From Areca catechu (taxonomy: Eukaryota > Streptophyta > Magnoliopsida > Arecales > Arecaceae), in contig CM038050.1 of NCBI GenBank assembly GCA_021397845.1, forward strand, positions 112,209,891 through 112,273,890: 64,000 nucleotides of DNA, in the 5' to 3' direction. Below, piece after piece: positions 45,719 to 54,276 of this stretch (position 1 is the first letter of the stretch; every line of letters starts with the position of its first letter). A model generated the notes under the pieces. The model was given only the letters and a program-made list of their open reading frames with translations. It searched no databases and was not told the DNA's origin. The position numbers and the translations under genes are program-made.

Positions 45719-46069
45719 CTAGTTTCAAGGGAATTTGAAACTAGAGTAAGGTTTGTTGGTGATCCAATTGATAAAATCAACTAGGGTTGCTTGTTAGCCC
45801 GAAGCCAAAACAAGTGAGTAAGGTTTGTTGGTGATCCAATTGATAAAACCAACTAGGGTTGCTTGTTAGCCCGAAGCCAAAACAAGTGAGTAAGGTTTGT
45901 TGGTGATCCAATTGATAAAACCAACTAGGGTTGCTTGTTAGCCCGAAGCCAAAACAAGTGTGTAAGGTTTTGACTTGTGAGCCTGGTAAAACAAGTCGGC
46001 TGTAATCTAAAGATTATAGTGAATTTCCCAAGTGGAGCTTGGGGAGTGGATGTAGGTGCTAGGTGCACC
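45719..46069 (+). ncRNA. SIRE-1 LTR hairpin cluster
   Basis: Inverted repeats in the probably transcribed R-U5 part: 45719-45728/45735-45744 (10 bp perfect); 45755-45759/45777-45781 and its two repeat copies (loop TGATCCAATTGATAAAA); 45790-45793/45811-45814 and copies (loop TTAGCCCGAAGCCAAAA); 45972-45977/45992-45997 (loop TGAGCCTGGTAAAA); 46027-46032/46038-46043; 46055-46059/46065-46069. Loops share a TGAKCC...AAAA theme. SIRE-2 has counterparts with changed but pairing stems. Function unknown. Confidence 0.62.
45746..45961 (+). repeat. Three 72 bp direct repeats in the SIRE-1 5' LTR
   Basis: GTAAGGTTTGTTGGTGATCC recurs at 45746, 45818 and 45890, with a partial fourth start at 45962. Each unit carries two short hairpins. 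Repeated at 55297-55512 in the 3' LTR. Confidence 0.93.
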
Positions 46070-46273
46070 GAACCACTATATTTCTTGTGTGTTTGCATTG
46101 CCTTTCTCTTTAACTTCTTTAGCTCTTTAATTGCCATTTTATTTCATTGCTTCCGTTGCACAATTTTAAAGCACTATCACTCTTCACCTTAAAACTTGAT
46201 AGCACATATATTGCCTTAAATTTTTAAATACCCAATTCACCCCCCCTCTTGGGCACCATATCTGGGCAACAAG

Positions 46274-46290
46274 TGGTATCAGAGCACCGG
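46274..46290 (+). other. SIRE-1 primer-binding site
   Basis: TGGTATCAGAGCACCGG two bases after the LTR; initiator-Met tRNA type. Confidence 0.93.
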
Positions 46291-46328
46291 TACTCTCTTG
46301 TAGGTCCAACGATCTTGAGTGAAAGATC

Positions 46329-48053
46329 ATGGCCGCCCCAATTGGAATGGGTATAGTTGAAGGACAAGCATCAAATCGTCCTCCTTTCTTTAATGGCACA
46401 AACTACACTTATTGGAAAACTCGTATGCGTATTTATTTACAAGCTGTAGATTATCATATTTGGAGAATAATCACTAAAGGGCCTCATCAGCCCACTCACT
46501 TGGTTAATGGCATTATCACCCCAAAATCTGAAGAAGAATGGGATGACAATGACATCAAACAAGCTGAGTTAAATGCTAAGGCGATGAATTTGTTATTCTG
46601 TGCACTTGATCCTAGTGAATTCAACAGAATATCAAATTGTATTTCCGCCAAAGAAATTTGGGATACACTTGAGGTTACCCATGAGGGTACACACCAAGTG
46701 AAGACCACTAAGGTGAACATGCTCATTCATACGTATGAGATGTTCAGGATGGAACCAACTGAAAGCATAAGTGAAATGTATACTAGATTTACCAATATAG
46801 TAAATGGTATGAGGAGTTTGGGAAAAATTATATCTAATGGTGAACTGGTTAACAAACTTCTCAGGTCTCTTCCGGCTTCATGGGATGCGAAAGTTACAGC
46901 CATAGAAGAAGCCAAGGATGTCAACACTCTACCTCTCGAGCAGCTTCTTGGATCACTGATGACCTACGAGCTTTCACTAAAGCAGAAAACAGTGGACAAT
47001 GACAAGAAAAAGAAAGCCATAGCCTTCAAGTCCACTACAAAAGAAGAGTCAAGTAATGAATCTGAGGAAGAAGATGATGATGATGAGACAGCCCTAATTA
47101 CAAGAAAATTTAAAAGATTCATGAGAAAGAAGAAGGGCTTCTACAAGAAAAGGCCACAAAAAGGTGATCACAACAAGGAGAAGGAGAAAGAGAAAGAAAG
47201 GGACCCACCCATCTGCTTCGAGTGCAAGAAGTCTGGACATTACAAAACGGATTGCCCTTTGCTTAAAAAGAGTAGAAGGATGTTGAGAAAGAAAGCCATG
47301 ATGGCTACCTGGAGTGAGAGTGAGGACTCCAGCAGTGAAGAAGAGCAGCAGGTAGTCGCCAACTTATGTTTCATGGCCAACGAGGATAATGAGGTAAATT
47401 CTGAACCTGAAATTGAATTCACTTTCAATGAATTGCATGATGCTTTTGATGACTTAGTAATGGAATATGAAAAATTAAAATTGAAAAATAAGAAATTAAG
47501 AAAGCAAAATTTTGAGCTTACCAAAAATTCAGAAAAGTTTTCAAGTGAAATTGAAAATTTAACTCAAGAAAACAAGGAATTAAAAGAACATGTAAAAACT
47601 TTGACAAATGATAAAGATAATCTTTTAAAAGAAAATGATTCCTTGAAGAATAATAGAAATCTTAAAACTAATGAGAACTTTGAGAAACAAAATAAAGAAC
47701 TAATGCTTCAAAATAAGAATTACAAGGAAGAGTTAGAAAAAGTAAAACCTTTTGTAGAAAAGTTTACTTTTAGTTCAGAAAAACTAAATATGCTTTTAAA
47801 TAGTCAACATGCAGTGTTTAATAAAGCTGGACTTGGATTTAAGCCACACAATCAACAAAAACTTTACAAAATTTTTTTCATACCAGCATCTTCTAATATT
47901 ACCTGCTATGCATGTGGTAAAATAGGTCATAAATCATATGTTTGTAATAGAAGGAAATTAAATACCTTTAAAAGGATTTGGGTTCCAAAAGGAACCAATT
48001 TGACTAACCCTAAAGGACCCAAGATGACTTGGGTACCTAAAGTTTCAACTTGA
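46329..48053 (+). CDS. gag: SIRE-1 Gag (574 aa)
   Basis: Capsid protein that would form particles and bind genomic RNA. Starts MAAPIGMGIVEGQ; the first ATG after the primer-binding site is used. Residues ~15-220 form the Copia gag fold (NGTNYTYWKTRM, then EIWDTLEVTHEGT, then LLRSLPASWDAK). An acidic/basic linker follows, then a zinc knuckle CFECKKSGHYKTDC at about residue 296, and a Lys/Glu/Asn-rich coiled coil at about 355-490. A second knuckle CYACGKIGHKSYVC lies at about 526. A long gag with C-terminal coiled coil is typical for Sireviruses. It ends at TGA 48051-48053, overlapping the start of the pol frame in another phase. Confidence 0.94.
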   Translation: MAAPIGMGIVEGQASNRPPFFNGTNYTYWKTRMRIYLQAVDYHIWRIITKGPHQPTHLVNGIITPKSEEEWDDNDIKQAELNAKAMNLLFCALDPSEFNRISNCISAKEIWDTLEVTHEGTHQVKTTKVNMLIHTYEMFRMEPTESISEMYTRFTNIVNGMRSLGKIISNGELVNKLLRSLPASWDAKVTAIEEAKDVNTLPLEQLLGSLMTYELSLKQKTVDNDKKKKAIAFKSTTKEESSNESEEEDDDDETALITRKFKRFMRKKKGFYKKRPQKGDHNKEKEKEKERDPPICFECKKSGHYKTDCPLLKKSRRMLRKKAMMATWSESEDSSSEEEQQVVANLCFMANEDNEVNSEPEIEFTFNELHDAFDDLVMEYEKLKLKNKKLRKQNFELTKNSEKFSSEIENLTQENKELKEHVKTLTNDKDNLLKENDSLKNNRNLKTNENFEKQNKELMLQNKNYKEELEKVKPFVEKFTFSSEKLNMLLNSQHAVFNKAGLGFKPHNQQKLYKIFFIPASSNITCYACGKIGHKSYVCNRRKLNTFKRIWVPKGTNLTNPKGPKMTWVPKVST

Positions 48054-51000
48054 TCAATTTTTTGCAGGTGTGCCTTGCAACCAAAAATAAAAGAAGAATG
48101 TGGTATCTGGATAGTGGTTGCTCAAGGCACATGACTGGGGATGTGAAGCAATTCTCATCACTAGCTGCTATTGATGGTGGAAACGTTACCTTTGGTGATA
48201 ATGGAAAAGGCAAAATCGTCGGAATTGGTAAAATCCATATCACCCCTAATGCTTATGTAGATAATGTATTATTTGTTGATGGCTTGAAGCATAATCTTTT
48301 TAGCATTAGTCAGTTTTGTGATAAAGGTTTTAAAGTAATTTTTGAATCATCTTTGTGCATGGTATCTAGTCTAGATGTCGATGGCATCAAGTTCACTGGT
48401 CTTAGGCATGGAAACATTTACATGGTTGATCTTGATGATCTAGCCATGGAAAGTGGTCAATGCCTAGTGGCTAAGGAAGCCAAGGCAAGTGAAACTAGTT
48501 GGCTTTGGCATCGTAGGCTAGGGCATGCTAGTATGCAGTTGATTTCAAAATTAAGCAAAAAGAATCTTGTAAAAGAATTGCCAAAACTCACTTTTGAAAA
48601 AGATAAAATTTGTGCTGCATGTCAATTTGGAAAACAAACCAAATCTACTTTCAAACCTAAAGGAGTAGTATCTACTACTAGACCCCTTGAATTATTGCAT
48701 ATGGACCTCTTTGGACCAACCAGAACAACTAGTTTGGGAGGTAAAAAATATGGGTTAGTAATTGTAGATGATTACTCACGATTTACTTGGGTAATGTTTT
48801 TAGCTCATAAAGATGAAACTTTTTCAGCTTTTGTTAAATTTCATAAAAGGGTTTCAAACGAAAAAGATCTCACTATTGTTTCTTTGCGTAGTGATCATGG
48901 AACTGAATTTGAAAATCATGATTTTGAAACTTTTTGTAATGAAAATGGTATTAGTCATAATTTCTCTGCACCTAGGACACCTCAACAAAATGGGGTGGTA
49001 GAAAGAAAGAACAGGACTCTTGAAGAAATGGCACGCACAATGCTTTGCGAAAATGATTTACCTAGATATTTTTGGGCAGAAGCCATTAATACTTCCTGTT
49101 ACATTTTAAATCGTGTTTTAATTCGACCTATTTTGAAGAAAACACCATATGAGCTTTGGAAAAATCGAAAACCTAATGTCAAGTATTTTCGTGTATTTGG
49201 TTGCCGCTGTTTCATATTAAACAATGGCAAAGATAATATCAGTAAATTTGATGCCAAGTCAGATGAGGGTATCCTCTTAGGATACTCTACTTCTAGCAAG
49301 GCATACAGGGTCTTCAACAGAAGAACTCTTCTGGTTGAAGAATCAATTCATATAGTGTTTGATGAATCTAACGAAAAATCTTCTAGAAAAGAAGATTCTA
49401 TTGATGTTGAAACAGGTACAAAGAAGCTTGAACAATTGACAATCAATGAAGATGAGCCCAAAGGAGATGATGATCAAGAAAGTCAAGATCAAATTCAAGA
49501 AATCAATGCAACTTCACCAAAACCATTACCTAAAGAATGGAGGTATGCACATGGACACCCTAAAGAGCTAATAATAGGTGATCCATCAAAGGGGGTAAGT
49601 ACACGCTCTTCTATTAGAAATATTTGTGATTATTTAGCTTTTGTATCTCAGATAGAGCCTAAGTCAATAGAAGAAGCTGAAAAAGATTGTAACTGGATTA
49701 ATGCTATGCAAGATGAACTAAATCAATTTAAAAGAAATAATGTTTGGACTTTAACTGAAAGACCCCTTAATGTTTCTGTAATTGGCACAAAATGGGTTTT
49801 TAGAAATAAACTTGATGAACATGGTATTGTAATTAGAAACAAAGCTAGACTTGTTGCTAAAGGCTACAACCAGGAAGAAGGGATCGACTTCGATGAGACC
49901 TTTGCTCCTGTTGCTAGGCTAGAAGCAATTAGACTTTTACTTGCATTTGCTTGTTTTATGGATTTCAAGTTATTTCAAATGGATGTAAAGAGTGCCTTTT
50001 TAAATGGATTTATTGAAGAGGAAGTTCATGTTGAACAACCTCCTGGTTTTGAAAATCATGAATTTCCTAATCATGTCTTTAAATTGCATAAAGCATTGTA
50101 TGGTTTAAAGCAAGCTCCTAGAGCTTGGTATGATAGATTAAGTTCATTTTTGATGAAAAATGATTTTTCTAGAGGTAATGTAGATAATACATTGTTTTTG
50201 AAAAAGAAAAATGATGATCTCTTAGTAGTACAAATATATGTAGATGATATTATTTTTGGTGCTACTAACGAATGTCTTTGTCAAGAATTTGCGAAGTTAA
50301 TGCAGAATGAGTTCGAGATGAGCATGATGGGAGAACTCAACTTCTTCCTCGGACTCCAAATTAAGCAAACAAAAGAGGGGATCTCCATCAACCAAGCCAA
50401 GTACACAAGGGAGATATTAAAAAAGTTTGGGATGGAGACTACAAAACCAATAGGTACCCCTATGAGCTCTTCATGTAAATTAGACAAAGATGATTGTGGT
50501 AAATCGGTAGACCAAAAATTATATAGAGGCATGATTGGTTCATTGCTATATCTAACTGCCAGTAGACCAGATATAATGTTTAGTGTCTGTATGTGTGCAC
50601 GTTTTCAGTCTGCTCCTAAAGAATCACATCTCTTAGTTGTAAAACGTATACTTAGATACTTATCTGGGTCTATCGAAATTGGTCTTTGGTACTCTAGAGA
50701 GTCATCATATGAATTAATTGCATATTCTGATGCTGATTTTGCTGGGTGTAAACTTGATCGAAAAAGTACTAGTGGAACTTGTCAATTCCTAGGAGTTAAT
50801 TTGATTTCATGGAGCAGTAAGAAACAGAATTCGGTTGCTCTATCTACGGCGGAAGCCGAATATATAGCAGCTGGAAGCTGTTGTGCTCAGATTCTATGGA
50901 TCAAACAACAACTCGAGGACTTTGGCATCAAACTAATTAAGACACCCATAAGATGTGATAATACTAGTGCAATCAATTTAACGAAAAATCCTGTACAACA

Positions 51001-51184
51001 TTCAAGAAGCAAACATATTGAAATAAGACATCACTTCATAAGAGATCACGTTCAAAACTCTAATGTGTTATTAGAATTTATATGTACTGATTATCAATTG
51101 GCTGATATATTCACAAAACCATTGAATGAAGATAGATTTTGTATGATTAGAAGAGAACTGGGAGTCATTGATCCTTTTGCTTGA
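48050..51184 (+). CDS. pol: SIRE-1 Pol: protease, integrase, RT, RNase H
   Basis: The pol frame opens at 48041 and has no ATG near its start, so it is probably made by -1 frameshifting or splicing rather than by independent initiation; 48050 is a TTG codon. Order: protease (WYLDSGCSRHMTG, about residue 18); integrase zinc region (WLWHRRLGH...CAAC, about 148-195); integrase core (HMDLFGP, VDDYSR, SDHGTEF, QQNGVVERKNRT, about 215-330); reverse transcriptase (DVKSAFLNG, YGLKQAPRAWYDRL, YVDDIIFG, about 560-790); RNase H (YSDADFAG, STAEAEYIA, about 890-1030). All catalytic motifs look intact. Confidence 0.95.
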   Translation: MINFLQVCLATKNKRRMWYLDSGCSRHMTGDVKQFSSLAAIDGGNVTFGDNGKGKIVGIGKIHITPNAYVDNVLFVDGLKHNLFSISQFCDKGFKVIFESSLCMVSSLDVDGIKFTGLRHGNIYMVDLDDLAMESGQCLVAKEAKASETSWLWHRRLGHASMQLISKLSKKNLVKELPKLTFEKDKICAACQFGKQTKSTFKPKGVVSTTRPLELLHMDLFGPTRTTSLGGKKYGLVIVDDYSRFTWVMFLAHKDETFSAFVKFHKRVSNEKDLTIVSLRSDHGTEFENHDFETFCNENGISHNFSAPRTPQQNGVVERKNRTLEEMARTMLCENDLPRYFWAEAINTSCYILNRVLIRPILKKTPYELWKNRKPNVKYFRVFGCRCFILNNGKDNISKFDAKSDEGILLGYSTSSKAYRVFNRRTLLVEESIHIVFDESNEKSSRKEDSIDVETGTKKLEQLTINEDEPKGDDDQESQDQIQEINATSPKPLPKEWRYAHGHPKELIIGDPSKGVSTRSSIRNICDYLAFVSQIEPKSIEEAEKDCNWINAMQDELNQFKRNNVWTLTERPLNVSVIGTKWVFRNKLDEHGIVIRNKARLVAKGYNQEEGIDFDETFAPVARLEAIRLLLAFACFMDFKLFQMDVKSAFLNGFIEEEVHVEQPPGFENHEFPNHVFKLHKALYGLKQAPRAWYDRLSSFLMKNDFSRGNVDNTLFLKKKNDDLLVVQIYVDDIIFGATNECLCQEFAKLMQNEFEMSMMGELNFFLGLQIKQTKEGISINQAKYTREILKKFGMETTKPIGTPMSSSCKLDKDDCGKSVDQKLYRGMIGSLLYLTASRPDIMFSVCMCARFQSAPKESHLLVVKRILRYLSGSIEIGLWYSRESSYELIAYSDADFAGCKLDRKSTSGTCQFLGVNLISWSSKKQNSVALSTAEAEYIAAGSCCAQILWIKQQLEDFGIKLIKTPIRCDNTSAINLTKNPVQHSRSKHIEIRHHFIRDHVQNSNVLLEFICTDYQLADIFTKPLNEDRFCMIRRELGVIDPFA

Positions 51185-51874
51185 ATCTCTTCAATTTTCA
51201 TCAAAATTCCTCAAAAATGATTTATAAATTCTCAAATTTGGCTAAAGGCTTTTTCTCTAAATTTTATCATTTTTTTCTTTTTTACAGAATTTTTTATTAA
51301 GTAATTAATTGTTGGAGGTCGACACTTGAGTTTTTCAGAGGTCGACACTTGAGGTCGACACCTAAGTTATGGAGGTCGACACTTGAGGTCGACCCCTGAA
51401 AATTCTCAGAGGTCGACACTTGAACGGAAACCTGCTTTTTAAAAACCCGTCCGCAAGCCTTGTTTTTCCAATTTTTTCCTTTCCTCTCCTTCGTGTGGTC
51501 CCCCTCCAACATTCCTAAACCCTAAATAGTAGATTTCCACCCTTCTCCCTCAACCTTTTGGGAAATCCTCTCCTCTCCTCTTGCATTTCTTCGATTCAAC
51601 CCTCTTTTGACCGTACTTTTGATTTTGGACAACCGAAAGCCTTCGGATCTATCTACCTGCTAATCCCGGTTGTTTTTCAATAGAAAACACTTGTTTCTAC
51701 CCTCCGTTTCTTACTTTTTCTCCATTTATTCTCTATTTTTTCCACTCTCACAAACCCTATTTCCCCATTTCACATTCTTCTCTTCTTCTCAATCCGCAAA
51801 CCTCTCTTTCCCTCTCTTTTCCTCTTAGCCTTACCTCTTTGCATTTCTCCCTAAGTTACCCCTCCTCCTTACAC
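51185..51874 (+). other. Spacer between pol and ORF3 with GTCGAC repeats
   Basis: Non-coding, pyrimidine-rich towards ORF3. 51318-51417 holds six GTCGAC sites in GAGGTCGACACTTGAG context (51318, 51341, 51354, 51375, 51388, 51412), the same motif as in the LTR. The pyrimidine-rich tract 51470-51870 could serve as a leader or promoter for ORF3; this is inference. Confidence 0.75.
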
Positions 51875-53653
51875 ATGGGTCCGAGAAAACACCAGGCAGT
51901 AAGGAAAAGGAGATTGGAACAGGGGCAGGGTAGTACTGAGCGGCGAAGGAAAGTCAGACATGAGCGTGAGCCGACCCCAGAGCCACCTGCACCAGTGCCA
52001 GCCAGCCTAGTCCGAAAGAGCATTGCTAGTGGTAGGCGCGTAGATATTCCATTCTGGGATCAGCATCACTTCTTCATTGGAGATGTACTGAGAGATGCAG
52101 GTCTGGTCCATTTTTGTATGATGTCCGAGAGATCCTACCCAGACCTCATCAGGGAGTTCTATGGATCCATGGCCACTGATGGCATTAGATGGTCTGCCAC
52201 AGTTCGAGGGATCGAGATTCCAGTGACACCTGAGGTCATCAGTCGCATCTGGAGGATTCCACTTCATGGCACTGCTGCCACTACGATCAGCGACAAAGAG
52301 CACGCCTTCAAGTGTATCCTAGAGCGTGAGGATGTTAGCGGCATTTCCACAGTGTTCGCTAACCAGCTTTCACTGGAGATGAGAGTGCTGCATCACATCA
52401 TCGCCCGTATCTTGATTCCGAAGAGCGGGAGATTTGATTTTATCACTGAGCGTGAGCTGGTGTTGATGGTGTCCCTGAGCCAGCGGACTCCCATCAACCT
52501 CCCCAGGATCATGCTTCAGCAGATGGGTGAGGCAGCTTCTCACAGGAGACTCGTTCAGCCGTACGGTATGGGACTGACTCAGATATTCAGAGAGCATGGT
52601 GTCTCATTCGACGGCATACCCTTCAGTCAGCTACAGCACACAGATACTTATGGAGAGAAATCCCTACATAGGATGGGATTTCGACTGATCAGTGATCGAT
52701 GGGTACGACGAGAGTCTGGCCAGGAGCCAGATGAGGAGGATGAGATCCGAGCTACTGAGGCAGGGCCTTCAGGGCCTACTGATCATGGTACACCTCCTCG
52801 CCCAGCACCGGAGACAGAGACTGCGGAGCCTGAGCCATTCACGCCACCACCTTCATCAGCTCCGGCACCTACTATCACTGCGACACCACGGAGGACTTCA
52901 GTGAGGATATCGGACTTCGAGCAGCGAGTGACTGATCAGATTTCAGAGGTCCGGACAGAGATCACTGGTGTACGGCAGGAGCTTCATGATCTGCGGATAC
53001 ACACAGACACACGCATTAGTGCTCTTTCAGCTAGTATGGATACAGGATTCAGACAGATCCTCAGCTTACTGAGATTAGCACTGCCATCAGGGACTGCAGA
53101 TCCGACAGTATCTCCTCCACATGATGATGATGATGATGATGGTGATGATGATGCCGATGACTCTAGTGGATACAGTGACAGTGATGGAGATCAGCCTGGA
53201 GCAGGTAGATCTGATGTTTCACCTGCAGAGCCGATTCCAGAGATTCCCCCTTCTGCTGATCCTCCTTCCACTGATTTTCCGAGTTCAGATCCTCCAGCCA
53301 CAGCTGTGCCAGTTGATATCGAGCCTACAGAGTCACTATTTGAGACTATCACTGGGATTCCGGATGACATAGATGAGCATACAGAGACAGACATCGATGA
53401 TCCCACAGCTTATGAGCTAGTCAGCAGGCAGACTCCAGCTCAGTCTACTCAGCATGCAGATCCGTCCACTCCTTCAGCTACTGCCTCTGTCTCGACTTCT
53501 GTGGAGCCCTTACCTAGGACTTATAGATCTCGTAGGACTACCCCTAGGTCTGGTCCCTCTCTGAGGACTCGGAGTTCCTCACATAGGACTCCAAAATCCT
53601 CATCCAGGATCATGGCTCCTGTATCTTTTGACATACCTTCTGATGAGGAGTAG
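51875..53653 (+). CDS. SIRE-1 ORF3, env-position protein (592 aa)
   Basis: Third ORF in the place where Sireviruses carry an 'env-like' gene. An upstream in-frame ATG exists at 51839, but 51875 (MGPRKHQAVRKRR) gives a basic start as in the SIRE-2 counterpart. A folded N-terminal region (about residues 60-290: PFWDQHHFFIGDVLRDAG, RSYPDLIREFY, GRFDFITERELVLM) resembles the domain often labelled putative plant transposon protein. A coiled coil follows (about 345-400, DFEQRVTDQISEVRTE), then an Asp run, a Pro/Ser/Thr-rich stretch and a basic Arg/Ser-rich tail. I see no signal peptide or transmembrane segment, so membrane fusion is not supported. Function unknown. Confidence 0.88.
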   Translation: MGPRKHQAVRKRRLEQGQGSTERRRKVRHEREPTPEPPAPVPASLVRKSIASGRRVDIPFWDQHHFFIGDVLRDAGLVHFCMMSERSYPDLIREFYGSMATDGIRWSATVRGIEIPVTPEVISRIWRIPLHGTAATTISDKEHAFKCILEREDVSGISTVFANQLSLEMRVLHHIIARILIPKSGRFDFITERELVLMVSLSQRTPINLPRIMLQQMGEAASHRRLVQPYGMGLTQIFREHGVSFDGIPFSQLQHTDTYGEKSLHRMGFRLISDRWVRRESGQEPDEEDEIRATEAGPSGPTDHGTPPRPAPETETAEPEPFTPPPSSAPAPTITATPRRTSVRISDFEQRVTDQISEVRTEITGVRQELHDLRIHTDTRISALSASMDTGFRQILSLLRLALPSGTADPTVSPPHDDDDDDGDDDADDSSGYSDSDGDQPGAGRSDVSPAEPIPEIPPSADPPSTDFPSSDPPATAVPVDIEPTESLFETITGIPDDIDEHTETDIDDPTAYELVSRQTPAQSTQHADPSTPSATASVSTSVEPLPRTYRSRRTTPRSGPSLRTRSSSHRTPKSSSRIMAPVSFDIPSDEE

Positions 53654-54260
53654 CCTCATAGTTTTATTGTTGTACTTAGTTTGCTTGTGTATGATCTGCT
53701 GTATCAGTATCTTGTGCCTACTTTATAGGCAATTTTGTAACTGTATACACTTGTTTTTATCTATCTTGTGACTTTTTATCAATATTGTGACATTTTGTGA
53801 CATTTTATCTGATACCAGCTCTCAATATTTAAAAACCCTCAAGTTTAAAATGCTTTATTATATTGAATGCACAAATTGAGGGGGAGCATGTATTCTATGC
53901 ACCTAAATACTTCATTATAATTGAACATAAGTCTCATTACTATATCTTTCTCTATAACAATAAACTTTTTGATTCTTGACAAAAAGGGGGAGTAGAAAAG
54001 TAGAGTAGTATATATGTATTTATGAGACTCCATCTTATGAGTAATAAAATTTATATGATTCTTATCTTTTTTTTGACTTATGAGAATGTTTTCACAAAAA
54101 GAAAGAAATAAATGAAAAGTAAAATCTTTTTGACTCTTGAGAATATTTTCACAAAATTTTTATGATACACTCTTGCATGAAAGGATACTTTGAAAATTTT
54201 TATTATTGCTATATTTTGCTCTTGGACTTAATTGCATATATACTCAAGGTTTTGTCATCA
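53654..54260 (+). other. SIRE-1 3' untranslated region with extra purine tracts
   Basis: No gene. Additional purine tracts, GAGGGGGAG near 53878-53888 and AAAAAGGGGGAG at 53981-53992, precede the true one at 54261. Multiple tracts before the 3' LTR are known for Sireviruses. Confidence 0.75.
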
Positions 54261-54276
54261 TCAAAAAGGGGGAGAT
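54261..54276 (+). other. SIRE-1 polypurine tract
   Basis: TCAAAAAGGGGGAGAT directly before the TG of the 3' LTR. Confidence 0.92.

Larger units (their letters stand above)
44726..46271 (+). repeat. SIRE-1 5' LTR (1546 bp)
   Basis: TGTTGGCTTTGACTCC to TGGGCAACA. The upstream half carries eleven GTCGAC sites in AGAGGTCGAC or GAGGTCGAC context (45022-45305), often in pairs 13-14 bp apart. A TATTTAA-like box inside GAGGTATTTAACCTC lies near 45414-45428. The downstream half has three 72 bp direct repeats (45746-45961) and several hairpins, then a GAACCACTATA segment often conserved in such LTRs. Confidence 0.95.

Noticed and set aside
53120..53160. GATGAT microsatellite
   Set aside because: It is the coding sequence of an Asp-rich run within SIRE-1 ORF3.
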